NCBI GenBank assembly: GCA_002150815.3
Contig: NDFF03000040.1
Coordinates: 1 to 64,000 of the forward strand
Source of the DNA: Grammothele lineata
Taxonomy: Eukaryota; Basidiomycota; Agaricomycetes; Polyporales; Polyporaceae
Reading direction: 5' to 3'
DNA length: 64,000 bases
The notes under the pieces were generated by a model, which was not told the origin of the DNA, searched no databases, and was given only the letters and a program-made list of their open reading frames with translations. A program made the position numbers and the translations under genes. This document shows, piece after piece, positions 9,469 through 21,018 of the stretch (position 1 is its first letter; every line of letters starts with the position of its first letter).

Positions 9469-11997
9469 ATGGCCGACGACGGGCGTGGCATTTCTGACAC
9501 TGATCTGGTGAATCTGTTTGGCGGTAGCAGCCAGGTCAACGAGGGCAGGTTACACGCACTCATCCAAGGTGATACAATTTTGCCGTCTTTCGAGTCAAAC
9601 CGTTGACCTATACTCCTTGTTGGAATGAAGCCATAACAGAGCTTCAGGGCCAGAACACCAATGAGGCGCACATTAGTCTGGATGACTTGCAGAACTTCCT
9701 CAACCTCCTCGGTGCTAGCAACGACACTGATTCCACTAGTCAGACGGGTGCCCTGTTGGACGCTCGGGCTGATGGTCAAGAAGATGAGGACGACGAGGAC
9801 GACGAAGACTATCTTTATGAAAGCGTAGATGAGATGGACGAAGATGAAGAAGTTGGGTATTACACTTGGGCTCAGGCGCGGCCATGGGACCGCACGAAGT
9901 GGTGGCCCAAGATCACGAAACCGGAGAAGAAAGGTCTCGAATTGTTATTTGGCGGAGAATTCGGGCGGATTCAGCATCAGATACAGACGCGTAGTGGGAG
10001 GCACAACGTCGCACGGGGCCTGCTTTCAAGCGGTTTGGGTTCACGTCCAACACGCAAGGAGGATATCACAAGCGTATGTCTTTCCGTCGTGCCGGCCGAC
10101 ATTCCAGCTCAGCATCTAACAGGAACTATTACCTAACTCGGATGGAACTGCAGTTGCACATTATCCTGCTAATGCTTATGTCGGACAATTCTCATCTGGT
10201 ATGTCAGCTCCCTGATTTTCGAGGCTGTGAATTGACGAGTCCGTCGAAGATTCCGCGTTCTATTACACATGCGTCAGAAGTGAGTCACTATACTTCACGG
10301 TCAGAACTGGACTCATGCACATTCAGATTTCCGGCTATACGTTTATGACACTGCTGCTCCTCTGAAGCGTTACATGCCGGCGCACCGTGCTGAATCGCCT
10401 GACGGACACACATCTACCATGGAAGTCATCAAGACAATCCAAGCTGCACCTGGCCAGTGGACCATCACCGATTCTCACCTCAGCCCGGATAATCAACGGA
10501 TGATTTACGCTTCTATTGTGAGTAGCGTCACACTGGGTCCTTCAGTCTGTTGAACAGCTTCACAGTCTAGCACCGTGCATATGACGTCGACATTAGATTC
10601 GTCAACCGAACAAGTCCCTATCACCTTTAGAGATCCATCGCCTGGCAGATCCCGCGGGAATTGGCATGATGGATGGGGCGGGGATGATCAATTTGGCATC
10701 TGGAGCTGCAAGTTCTCAGCAGATGGTAACGAGGTCATTGCAGGCGGTAGCAGCATGATTTTTGGTACGAGGGCATGCTCTAAACAGAGAAACAACATCT
10801 CATCCAATATGATTATAGTTTATGACCTCCTTGCCGACAAGCGCACCGTCAAAATCTCTGCACACACTGACGATGTGAATAGCTGCTGTTGGGCTGATAC
10901 GGCCTCTGGAAACGTCCTGATCAGTGCATCAGACGATAGTTTTGTAAAGGTTTGGTGAGCTATCCTCCAAATGAAGACGCCGTGTATGCTATTGCTGAGG
11001 GAGATATAGGGATCGCCGATCGCTAGCGTCCAAAAAACCATCGGGCGTGCTTATCGGTCACACGGAAGGCATAACCTACGTCTCGGCCAAGGGTGATGGC
11101 CGTTATGTCATTTCCAACGGGAAGGACCAAATTCTCAGGTTATGGGATCTTCGTATGATGCGTACGAACTCGGAGTTTGAGCAGGTTTCCCATCAGAACT
11201 ACGGCATCCCCCATTTCGACTATCGGTAGGAGCATTCAGTCTTGAAGGAAAGCATCACTTCAGTTGACTGCCAACGTAGTGGCGACAACTACCCACGACC
11301 GAAGCACAGGGCGCATCCGCTCGATTGTAGTATTATGAAGTACACTGGACATGAGGTCCTGCGCACTCTCATTCGATGCCACTTTAGCCCCGCGGATACC
11401 ACGGGCCAACAATACATCTACTCGGGCTCGGCGGACGGACGCATACACGTGCGTGACTTGACATACAAGGCAATTGATCAAAGTTTCTGACCTCACGTAT
11501 GGCTAGATCTGGTCGCTGGACGGGCGCATAGTGCAAGTACTGGACCGTTCCTACACACAACCTATAGCGTACGACCCGTCCGCGCCTGACCAAGCAATCA
11601 CTCGGGCGCGCATACAACCGTGCGTCCGCGATGTCAGTTGGCATTCGCAGGTAAGCTGTGTCCAGTTTTTAACGCCACCAATCTCAAGACGTGTACATAG
11701 GAACCTGTTCTCATGAGCACTGGGTGGTTGGGTCGTCGGTGGGGTATGAACGAAGGGAGTATCGTGGCGCGGCACGAGGTATGTCTCAATAAGACGTGGC
11801 CGCATCCACTCGCTGATAGGCGGCTTCAGTGGAAGGGCTTGACGAAAGTCAGGGGTGGACTGGAGGACCTCGTAGAGAAACAGAATTTGGAGCGCGCAGA
11901 ACGTGCAAGGAAGCGAGGTTCACGCCACAGTGGGATGCCCGGCGCCTTCGAGTCGGAGTCGATGAACCAAGGGTCGTCTGACGAATTCGACTACTGA
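9469..11997 (+). CDS. DCAF11/WDR23-like WD40 protein
   Basis: The start at 9469 gives MADDGRGISDTDLVNLFGG. It is spliced to an acidic region with long Asp/Glu runs (about 9780-9860) and then TWAQARPWDRTKWWPKI. The WD40 part includes YYTCVQ-DFRLYVYDT, TITDSHLSPDNQRMIYAS, IWSCKFSADGNEVIAGG, GKDQILRLWDLRMMRTN and YIYSGSADGRIHV. It ends SSDEFDY. The acidic head, the LFG motif and the repeat sequence fit DCAF11 (WDR23; LEC14B in plants), substrate receptors of CUL4-DDB1 ubiquitin ligases, which in animals degrade oxidative-stress transcription factors. Introns are short and many, and I did not fix every boundary. The family call is based on overall layout. Confidence 0.72.
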
Positions 11998-12387
11998 AAG
12001 GATGCCGCCGCCCGCCGATTTTGTCATACCTCTAGACTTTTAGCATATCCGGACGGATCCCATGTATTATAGCTTGTTGTACGAATAGTATCGACCGTCG
12101 CTTAGCTGGCTTGCTTGTAGCCTAGTAGGCCAGCAATAAGCCAGTACTTGCTGACTCGCTCTAGTATACTTAATGCGGTAACGCGCCGGGTGACGGGCTG
12201 TGCCATCCGACCGACCGATGAAGTCATCGGCCTGGCTGAGCACTGCGTATGTATATGCTATGCAGGAACGCTGCTAGTACTATACTAGGGCCGAGCTGGT
12301 CTCTGCTCGCTCTGCCCCGCCCCTCCACCATCGGCTCTGCTCAGCCCCCGCTTCGCTCCCAGTACAGGACTCCAATCTTTCCATGCC
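11998..12387. other. Intergenic between two plus-strand genes
   Basis: About 390 bp. The second half (12300-12380) is C/T-rich, as is common just upstream of fungal start codons, and probably contains the promoter of the next gene. No other feature was seen. Confidence 0.35.
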
Positions 12388-13414
12388 ATGATGTTAGTTA
12401 CCCCTGACCAAGAGAAGGACGCACGGTCTGCCGTTGTCCCTCCTCTCGAAGCAGAACTCAACAACTATGGCTTTCCTCGCGAGTACTTCATGCTTCGGTC
12501 CATCGGGTCAGAACGCGTCTTAGATGTTACGCAAGGCTTCAAAGAGGACGGGACGCCTATCATACTATGGCCGGTCACGGAAAGCTCGTTGGTGGACTGT
12601 GAGCACCGACTCTAATCACCGGGCTCGCACCCTACTGATAAGCTGGGAACAGCGATGAGACGACCTGAATGCGACAACCAGGTGAGCAACCTTCGGGCCC
12701 CGCCCGCGGTGCTTCTATGACACCACTTCTCCAATAGGTCTTCTTTATCGACACATCAGGCGCACTCTGCTCAAGATCCGCTGGACATGCCGTCGACATC
12801 GAGGGTGCGTTCTATCCTTGTCTGAGCCATTGCGTCCGCAAAGTTCATTCAGCACACGCGTTCTGCACGCAGGCGAAATCCTCGTGCTACGCCACAGAAG
12901 ACCCGTCACCCTTCCTTTCCCTAATGCATACTCTCACCCACTGCCTCGCTTCATTTACCATCCAGAGACGAATGAGATCACAGTCACGTTCGCCGCGGAG
13001 CCGTCGTACCCCCAACCTTCGACTCCCGCGGCCTCAGGGGCGTGCAAGGGAAAAACATACTATCTTAGCTCCGTCCCCGTACGCAAACCCCCGACGCTAA
13101 TCGACAACGCGTCAGCACTGCTCAACACGGCTATAGCTGGCCCGCTCGCATTCTTCGGTGGTAGTAGGGCGAATGCGACTCCGGAGCAGATTTTCGACGG
13201 CGAGATCGACCTCACGGAGAATGAGCTCGCAGAGCAGGACCGAAATGAAGCAGAGGAGGTGGACGACTCCACCGAGGCCCTGCGGCCGATCAAAGCCATC
13301 GGGCTGACCGCACAAGAAGCCAGCACCGCGACCGCGACCGCAAAATTGCGACGACAATGGGAGGTGTTACCTTTAAGAGCGACGAAGGTCCGCACGGGAG
13401 CGGGGCCCTCCTGA
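12388..13414 (+). CDS. Beta-trefoil (ricin B-like) domain protein of unknown function
   Basis: Four exons can be joined in frame: to about 12599, a small exon near 12653-12681, one near 12739-12805, and the long last exon from about 12873. The N-terminal part, YFMLRSIGSERVLDVTQGF with TPIILWPVTES, then QVFFIDTSGALCSRSAGHAVDI, has the pattern of a ricin-type beta-trefoil (repeated hydrophobic strands and a QVFFID strand). The middle has PLPRFIYHPETNEITVTFA, and the C-terminal third is charged and Glu-rich. No signal peptide is visible, so a cytosolic lectin-like or structural protein is the best guess. I do not know a named family and propose no enzyme activity. Confidence 0.6.
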
Positions 13415-13982
13415 TGTTCTCATATAGTTTCAGTTGCTCGATATTGCTCTATTCCAGGCTGCCTCAGGTCCTTCAGTGGACTGGAAGATCGTTTAATTGT
13501 ACAACAGATTATTTATTCATTAGTACCGGAGTCCTTGGTAGTGCCATTTATTGGGTGACCGCAAGATTGGGCGGTGGTCGCAGACGCCGGATTCCATATC
13601 CTCGCTAGCTGGAAGAGTTATACAATGTGTGCGCTGCTATTCTCTTTGATGTGTACACACATGTCCGAGCCGTATCGCGTCTCCACACGTACATATTGAC
13701 CTGTATAAACTCGTGGAGGAGCACGGATGTACCGCGCGTGGCAGCCTACAGATGTGCCCGATCGCCTGCGTTTATTCTTCGGAATATAGTTAATCTTCTT
13801 CTATTTTGCCTATCATGGCTTATTGACTTGGTCGTGATAAGACCAGCCGTATATAGCTCACCGCCCACCTTACGCACCTACGCACCGTCTAATCTGCGAT
13901 TCCACCTTACGGTCTGTCATTTCAAGCACACGGAATGAGTCGAAGATCCAAGTCTAACCACTAACATGAAATCGGTCTTTAG
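13415..13982. other. Intergenic upstream of the agmatinase-like gene
   Basis: About 570 bp, AT-richer than its neighbours, with no coding signal. It separates two plus-strand genes and should contain the terminator of the first and the promoter of the second. Confidence 0.35.
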
Positions 13983-15782
13983 ATGTCTTCCAAGATGGCT
14001 TCGTTGGCTCGGGCGCTCGTCCTTCTCGCGAGCTTGTCTTTGGCTCGCTCTCAACATGGTCATGCTCACGACGACGCGCAGCTCCCGCTCGTAGACATAC
14101 AAGACTTCGCGTCGCCTGACTCGTCCAGGGGTATAGGCGGCCCTCAGACCTGGCTCGAAAAGTACGGACCCCAGATAGACCAGGTCTTCTCCGGGCCCTT
14201 GTCGTTCTCGCATCTCCCCTACTCCCGCTGCCTCGAAGATGAGAATGCGGCCTTCGACATTGCCCTACTCGGCATGCCGTTTGATACTGCGGTCACATAC
14301 CGGCCGGGTGCCCGCTTCGGTCCGTATGCTATTCGATCGGGGAGTCGACGACAGCGCGAGACGCGTGGATACACGCTTGCGTGGAAGAACAACCCCTACG
14401 AGCTAGGCTCGAGGATTATGGACTGTGGGGACGTAAGTGCGCAGCTTGCTAGCGGGCCTCCTTCTGCTTCGCTGACGCAGTTGATCCTTCTCTAGGTACC
14501 AGTGAATCCGTTTGACAACGCACTCGCAGTCGACCAGATGGAGGTCGCGTATTCGACTCTTCTCGCCCGGCCTCCAGCGAGTGCCGATGTGACTGGAGTG
14601 AATACCATCACACAAAAGTTTTCAAAGGACGGCAAACAACATCCTCGCATTGTAAGGTAAATGACTTCGGCGCAGCGAACGCTTCATTGTCATCGATCCA
14701 ACGTTCATTTCGGCAGCTTGGGCGGGGACCACACAATCGTTCTCCCCATCCTTCGCTCTCTGAACAAGGTTTACGGCCCTATCTCAGTCATTCACTTCGA
14801 TGCGCACCTTGACACATGGCCGGCGTACCCAGGTCCTGGGTCAGAGCAGTCGCGCATCACTCACGGCACCTTCTTCTACCTGGCAAAAGAAGAAGGCCTC
14901 ATGACGAACACCAGCATCCACGCGGGTATCCGCTGCAAGCTCGCCGTAAGTCCATTAGCAGCCTGCTGCCCGCCCTTCTCGGAAACTTACTAGCACCGCG
15001 GCGTCCACTCAGGGTGTCGCGGACCTGCAAAATGACGAAGCTGTCGGCTTCCAGCTCATTTCCGCGGATGACATCGACGACTATGGCGTGAGCGCGATTA
15101 TCAAGCGCATCCGCGATCGCGTTGGCGATTCTCCTGTTTACCTTAGGTTCGTGCACTGGAAGAACGCTTGCCTACATCAGTCCAATGCGCTCACACAATG
15201 CCGGCGTTCGCACATAGCTTGGATATTGATGTCATCGGTGAGTCTGCGCTTCGCAAACGGGGCTTCGCCGCCCCGCCCAGACCACCAGTCCCGTAAGTTG
15301 ACCACACCTCGACCATCCCTTTGGCACCGGCCATCTTCCTATAGATCCCGGTCTGGCGCCTGCGACGGGCACCCCAGAGGCGGGGGGCTGGACGACGCGT
15401 GAGGTAAAACGAATAATTCGCGGGCTCGCAGGCCTGAACTTTGTGTACGTTCTGTGCCCTCTACCCGTCCGTCACGGGCACTAGCCGCTAACCCGTCTTC
15501 GCGCTTCCTGTCCCACACAGCGGAGCGGACATCGTCGAGGTGTCGCCGGCGTATGACAACGGTGAGCGTCCCCCCCGCCTGCACCCACCCTCGCCATATC
15601 GCCGCCTCGTTGCCTCCCTTGGACTGTGCCCTTATACTGATAGCTGCGTCCGCCTGCCATCCATAGCTGAGATTACGGGTATCGCAGCTGCGGACATTGT
15701 GCATGACTTCTTGTCGATGCTCTTGTCCTCCCAGCCGCCGAAGCCGCACAGCCTCTGGGGACCTACCAAGGACGATTTATAG
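13983..15782 (+). CDS. Agmatinase/arginase-family enzyme with signal peptide
   Basis: Exons join as 13983-14432, 14496-14656, 14717-14945, 15013-15146, 15218-15237, 15345 onward and two more, ending at 15782. The protein starts with a signal peptide ([23 protein letters not shown]). The ureohydrolase signature is complete: SLGGDHTI, then DAHLDTW, then SLDIDVIDPG, which supply the His and Asp ligands of the two-manganese site. [24 protein letters not shown] near the start is typical of agmatinases. The reaction is hydrolysis of agmatine or a related guanidino compound to urea plus an amine. Because the protein seems exported, the true substrate may be an external or vacuolar guanidino compound. 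The 20-nt exon 15218-15237 carries most of the DxDxxD metal motif. Confidence 0.88.
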
Positions 15783-16216
15783 GGGCGGATGTTCGAGCCA
15801 ACGCGATGCGCTACGAGGGTCTGCGCAGTTGCAATGAGGCAGTTCGACTTCTCGGTTTGTATAAGGTTTTGGAGGAACGCTGCTGCACGTGGATCTCGAA
15901 GCCCGCAGTCGGACAGGGCATACGTGCCTACATGGCTCGTGCGTAGTGTATCAGAGTAGATCTCGTTGCTGTGCAGAGGGAGCATCCTAGTATACATCGC
16001 GCTGCAGCGGCGGCGGTCGTGAAATGCGGAGGGGTCGTGGGGCGAATAATTACGACATACTGTATAGGCGAAGAAAGGATCCTTTGTCCGCGTAATATAC
16101 GATATCGTCGTCCAAACGTCCATGCGTACGGGTCAACCTGAAGCGATTGAACCGCGGGAGAAAAGAAGGGAATCAAGAAATATCCTAGTCCCAAGACGAA
16201 TGGTGAACGAAATTGT
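15783..16216. terminator. Tail-to-tail 3' region
   Basis: 434 bp between the convergent agmatinase-like and PalI-like genes. It should carry both 3' UTRs and polyadenylation signals. No coding potential or hairpin of note was seen. Confidence 0.35.
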
Positions 16217-18045
16217 TTAATGCTTCGCGCCCCATTGTCCTGGGGGCTGAGCCGTCGCTGCATCGTACATTGGCGGACTATCGGAGTAATGTGGCGCCTC
16301 CTCGTGCACAGGTGACTCCACGATCGTCGTAGGCATGGACGAGGCGGGGTCGCGAGGCCCTCTTGGACTCGTTGGTTGCGGCATGGGGGGCGGTGACATG
16401 GATGTTTGTATCGGCGGCATCGATGGCGCCGATGAGTAAACGGACACGGAAGGCGCGGGAGAACCGGTTCCGTAGTGCGGGTACGACGGGTTCTCCGGGG
16501 CGGGCACAACGTTTTGGCCATAGCCATTGCCACCGAGCGTGTAAGAGGGTTCAGGTGCGCGGTAGGGGTTTGTGCTCGGAGAGGGGACCGGGGGAGATGC
16601 GTGCCCGGAGTACGTGTACCCTATGTTGTTGTAGGCATCACTATTGAAGCCCGAGGACTGGACCACAGGCTGGGCTGCGAAGGGGTCGGATACGGTATTG
16701 TAGTCGCTGCCGTAACCGCGATCGTGCTGCGACACCGTTGAATGGTCTAAGGCCGGGTACTGTCAGAGTGTGGTTCACGTGGAGAAGGTAAATGGATAGA
16801 CTCACATGATGTCCCACCGGCAGTATGGCCGTACGCACCACTCGCCTGTTGTTGGTGACCGTATGCGCTCGCACCCAGGTAACCAGCTGCACCACCACCA
16901 GCAGGAACGCTGGCGGCGGCGGCGGCGTTATAAGTAGACGCTTGGTAGTTCGACTGTTGGTAGGTCGATGGCTGGTAAGTAGACTGCTGGTAATTAGACT
17001 GTTGATCCGTGTACGTAGACGGCGCCTGCGTATGCTGGCTCCCTTGGCGAGCTGGGGATGGCTGGGCAGGAGCGTTGTAGTACGCGTCTACAGCACGCGT
17101 CCCGGGGGCCGCTCCCGCATATCCGCCGGCAAATTGAGGTCGCTGGTTCGCCTGAGGGTTGTATGGCACGATATGATCACCGTCCTCCATGAAGTGATCG
17201 TCGCTCTTCGAGGTCAGCGGTTGGCGCTCGTATTCCTGGAACGCGGGAAGCCCGACCTCGTTCTTGCCGGCAGCCTGGCGGGCCTTCCTGTCCGCTTCGG
17301 CTTTGACGGCTTCCAAACGCATCTGGTCGGCGTAGCCGCTGTCGGGCGCAGAGCGACCGATCTCTCTGTCGAGGCCTCGGGGCCGCCTGCGGACGCAGCA
17401 ACGGCCGAGACCGTAGAAACAGCCCGCGAAAAAGAGGAGGACCCAGGCGGCGAGGGTGAGCCAGACGGCCATACCGAACTCGGCTTTACCTCCGTCAACC
17501 GAATTGATACGGGACTTGGTGAGGTAGAAGAGGACGATATCGAAGATGAAGGCTACCAGTGCGACGGACGCTGCGAAGCCAGAGACGCAGGTGCTGCAGT
17601 ACGCCATAGACATCTCACGAACATGAGCGAGGAGGCCGAAGACGGCGGAAATACCGGAGAGGACGAGGGCAACGATGTGCAGGACAAGAGCGTATGTAAC
17701 CCATTTGACGACAACCTCGGGGATCTTGATGATGGTATTGTCGCCGAGCAAGTCGTTGACGTCTAGCGAGTAGAGCTCTAGGTTGGGATTGAGAGTGGGG
17801 TGTTGAGACGACTCACCAAGCTGGTAACCGACGGACGGCTTGGAGCATGTTTGGCTGTTGCTGAGGTTAAGACAGTAGCCGAGGGTACCAAAGAGGACAG
17901 ACTCCTCCTGGTTATCGACGGTGACGGATGCCTTGAGGAAGTAGATGGATTTGAGGATGGGGACGTTAAACGAGACAACGGCAAGGAGGATGGTGGCGAC
18001 GAGGGTGACGAGAAAGCCCGGGGTTGCGGGGCGGATGAGACCCAT
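16217..18045 (-). CDS. PalI/Rim9-like pH-sensing membrane protein (SUR7/PalI family)
   Basis: The start at 18045 gives MGLIRPATPGFLVTLVATILLAVV, the first membrane segment. After a loop come three more: WVTYALVLHIVALVLSGISAVFGLL, CVSGFAASVALVAFIFDIVLFYL and MAVWLTLAAWVLLFFAGCFYGLG. The four-span SUR7/PalI fold is followed by a cytoplasmic tail of about 350 residues rich in Pro, Tyr, Gln and Ser. The tail has a tandem YQQS/YQPS/YQAS motif around 16930-17010. Possible introns are a 39-bp one near 17776-17814 and one at about 16753-16805 that joins the last exon (GGTSYHSTVSQHDRGYG). In other fungi PalI/Rim9 assists the PalH/Rim21 sensor in the Rim101 pH pathway. Longer upstream frames exist, but the Met at 18045 heads the first membrane segment. 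Confidence 0.82.
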
Positions 18046-18492
18046 GGCGGGCGAGGGAGAAAGTGAAAGACAAAGAGGGACAGAGGCAAGCAAGAGATGA
18101 AGGAGGCGGGGAGGCACTGCGGAGGCTATGGGGCGGGGCGGGCAGCAGAGGCGGTGTCGGGTGGCCTCGACTTGCCGCGCTGGAGGACCGTGACGACGGT
18201 CGGGAGTTCCACAGACGCCCGTCCGCGTCAACGCCCGTCCCCCTTCTGCCGCCCGGCCGATCCGCTTCAGACGGCCGCTGAGACCGGCCAGCATCGCCTG
18301 TGCAGAACTTGGATGTGTGTGGCCGTCCCCCGACTGCCTTTGTTTCTTCCCCCAGACGTCGCCTGTACAGTCTGGTGCCAATTATCGCGAATCAGACGTG
18401 GCAACCCCTCGCTCATATCCAATTGCCACGGCCTCCATGTACAGTTCGCGTACTATCCCACTGTCGTTGCTGTCGCCCTCGTTTGTGGTCTG
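18046..18492. promoter_or_regulatory. Promoter region of the PalI-like gene
   Basis: 447 bp between the PalI-like start and the 3' end of the first GNAT gene. It is GC-rich near the start codon and holds the PalI promoter. No discrete binding site is claimed. Confidence 0.3.
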
Positions 18493-19307
18493 TTATTGCG
18501 CCCCGCCACCCTCGTCCATCTGCCATCGGAGCACATGAAACCCCTCAATCAGCTCTCCTGCGCTGGTTGTCTTCTCTCGCCGCACGCTCTCCGCGATCCT
18601 GAATCCCAGCTTTTCCAACACCCGTATGCTGCCCGCATTTCCTATCACCGTCTCCACCCGCAGATGCCGTGCCCCCATTCGCGGAATTACCCAGACCTCC
18701 ATCAGCCGCCGCAACGCCGCGCTCATTAGCCCCCGGTTATGTGCAGTGGCCGCGAGGAAATCTACCGAGCATTTCCTCCTTAGACGACATATTGTTGTGC
18801 ACAGTGCGACGAGCGACACTCACACCCGATGCACCAGGTAATGTCCGGCTCCCCCGTCTTCCAACTCTCGTTCTTCGCCACCAACCGCTCCCGCTCCCGT
18901 TGATCCAGCAAGTCTGGAAACCCGCAGCGTCTGAATTCGATAACTCCCAGGAAGACGTCTGTCCCATCTTCCTGCACGGCCCGCAGGGATCCCACAGGGC
19001 AGCCGCTCACTGCCACGAACGGGCCATTCGGGCAAGCTTCGTTCGCGATGTGTAGCTCACGTAGCACTGCGTCCGACATGTCCTTCGCCCTGGCGATCCA
19101 GTCTTCGGCGTGCACATCGAGGTAGGGAAATGGTGGGCCGTCAAGCCACTTCTTCACAGGCTCGTCGTTCATGATGGCGACCATGTGCGGGACATCTTCC
19201 CGCCGTGCCGGTGTGACGATGACGTTCTCGTATGGATGTGGCAGAGGAATGAAAGGTTCACATGTTTCTGGATGTCGCTCCAGAGGAAAGAACTGCGACA
19301 AGAACAT
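18493..19307 (-). CDS. GNAT N-acetyltransferase, RimJ/RimL type (copy 1)
   Basis: Two exons. The first starts MFLSQFFPLERHPETCEPFI and ends at DITWCIG. The second begins FLAATAHNRGLMSAALRRLM and ends near 18493. The acetyl-CoA binding segment is HNRGLMSAALRRLMEVWVIPRMG, followed by LRVETVIGNAGSIRVLEKLGF, the usual GNAT ending in which Asn and the last Gly-Phe line the cofactor pocket. Intron placement is supported by the paralogue at 19696-20483, which is cut at the same codon (after WCIG) and in the same phase. Substrates of such fungal enzymes are diverse (protein N-termini, amino acids, antibiotics) and cannot be told from sequence. Confidence 0.82.
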
Positions 19308-19695
19308 ATGGGCGGAAATAAGCGCAGAAAGGGTTCAAGCCGACTTATATCTCCTTGATAGTAATCATTCAACTCTGGTAATCGCTATATGGGTCATCAA
19401 GTAATACACATCAAACCGGAACCGAAGATAACTAATCAAAGACGTTGCCACAAGCAATGGCAGGCCAACATGTACATAATCTCCAAGGTTAGAGGGAAGC
19501 CACCGTTCGTACTAGCCGTAATTCACTATCCTGAGCACGATTACAACCGAGGGGGTCTCGTGAACCTCCGTGGAGCATCATCTTCAAAACACGCACTACT
19601 ACTAAGTATCCTGCCATCATGCCACCTGGGATAAACGGCTTCGAACCCAAGCAGAATCTTTCTCACTCACTATAAGTAGACTCCTGTGTGCCTTG
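19308..19695. other. Spacer between tandem acetyltransferase genes
   Basis: 388 bp that should contain the 3' end of copy 2 and the promoter of copy 1, both on the minus strand. It is AT-richer than the genes. No coding signal was seen. Confidence 0.35.
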
Positions 19696-20483
19696 TTATG
19701 TCGCCTTCCATAGAAGGATGTCCATGCCGTTGACAACACGTCCAGAGTTCAAGACCTTCTGCACTGATACCGTTTTCTCGTACGCGAACCCGTTCTTCTC
19801 GAATACGCGTCTACTGCCAACGTTGTCGACGAACGTTTCGACGCGAATTTGGCGCACACCCATTCGGGGGATGACCCATTCGCGCATCAGAGTACCGATG
19901 GCGGCGCTCATGATGCCCTTCCCGTGGTGAGAGGGTGCAAGATAGTCTACAGGAGCATGATCTTTCATGCCGCTAGACGACACAAGACATTGGACCTACC
20001 GCCTATGCACCACAAGATCTCGGGGTCGCCGGTTGCTCTGTCCCTGTTGGCCTTCAGCAGCGCGCTCTTCTCGTTTCCATCCGCCATGTCTATGTAGCGT
20101 TCACGGAGGAAGGTGACGTCGCCCAGATACACGTCGGTGCCATCTTCACGGATCTCGCGCAAGGTGCGCACCGGCGGCTCCGAGACCACGATCGGAGACG
20201 TGTTCGGCTCTTCCACGCTCACGCGTCTGAGCACTTCGAGCACAGCGTCGGTTCCGTTTTTGACCTGGCTCAGCCACTGTTCTGCATGTTCGGGCAGGTA
20301 TGGGAAAGGCGGGCCTGAAAGCCAATGATACACCGCAGGGTCATTCAAGATAGAGACGATTGAGGGCGCATCAGACCACCGAGGGGGGGTGAGGATGATG
20401 TTTTCGTGGGGACTCGGAAGGCGAAGGAATGGCTCTCCAGTCCGAGGATTGAACTGGAGTGGCTGGAATTGTGGCTTGGACAT
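19696..20483 (-). CDS. GNAT N-acetyltransferase, RimJ/RimL type (copy 2)
   Basis: Starts MSKPQFQPLQFNPRTGEPFL at 20483; an in-frame Met at 20561 would add 26 residues. Exon 1 ends DPEILWCIG. A short intron (GTAGGT...TGTAG) leads to DYLAPSHHGKGIMSAAIGTLM. It ends with VETFVDNVGSRRVFEKNGF and ILLWKAT. It aligns with copy 1 from end to end: HENIILTPPRWSDAPSIVSILND against YENVIVTPARREDVPHMVAIMND, and PPFPYLPEHAEQWL against PPFPYLDVHAEDWI. The two genes are therefore a tandem duplication, not a recent one. Function is inferred as acetyltransferase only. Confidence 0.82.
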
Positions 20484-21018
20484 GATTCCGAGAGGCGTTT
20501 GGGGAGAGGACTTCCGGAGAGGATCCACTGATTCCGGATCCAATAGAGTTCGTCGATTCACGAGTCATGAGTCCGTGGAGTCACATATCGAACGTACCTG
20601 CTCTAGCCAGACGGCCGACGACTACTCTCATCGTTCATGCGGTTCGGATCTCGGGAGTGCGAGTGAGCATGATACCTGGCGGGGCTCGTAAGCACTGAGG
20701 CTTGTTGTAGGCCCCAGACACTGACTCGATAATGCAATGTTCTGCAGTGGCGAACGCGGAACAGGATGTGGGGACCGTGTGAAGCAGCCTCGAGGCGGAT
20801 ATGCTCGCCGCTCACGGGCGAGGTAAGTCCAGGCATGGAGCATCGCTCGATCCGCGCGTTTTCTGGTTGGCTGAGGAGGAAGCACGTGGTTGTTTCGGCG
20901 CGGCACCGACGTGGCTCTTTCGACTCAGCTCTCCTCCTTTTCAGCGCGACACCCCCGTAGGTGTCGACGCCTACCGAACCTACCTTCATCTCCCCCGATT
21001 GTATAGGTTTTATCTGCC
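20484..21018. promoter_or_regulatory. Divergent promoter between GNAT copy 2 and EF2
   Basis: 535 bp between the minus-strand acetyltransferase and the plus-strand EF2 gene. EF2 is normally among the most strongly expressed genes, so a strong promoter is expected here. A near-palindrome at 20957-20974 and a C/T-rich stretch (20975-21015) lie just before the EF2 start. Confidence 0.45.
20957..20974. promoter_or_regulatory. 18-bp near-palindrome centred on GTCGAC, upstream of EF2
   Basis: The sequence GTAGGTGTCGACGCCTAC is a palindrome except for one base pair. It ends 44 bp before the EF2 start codon. It may be a dimer binding site or part of the 5' leader; there is no direct evidence of function. 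Confidence 0.25.

Noticed and set aside
16825..17766. 313-codon plus-strand open frame within the PalI-like gene
   Set aside because: It is antisense to clear membrane-protein coding sequence and reflects its GC-rich codon use; it has no domain.
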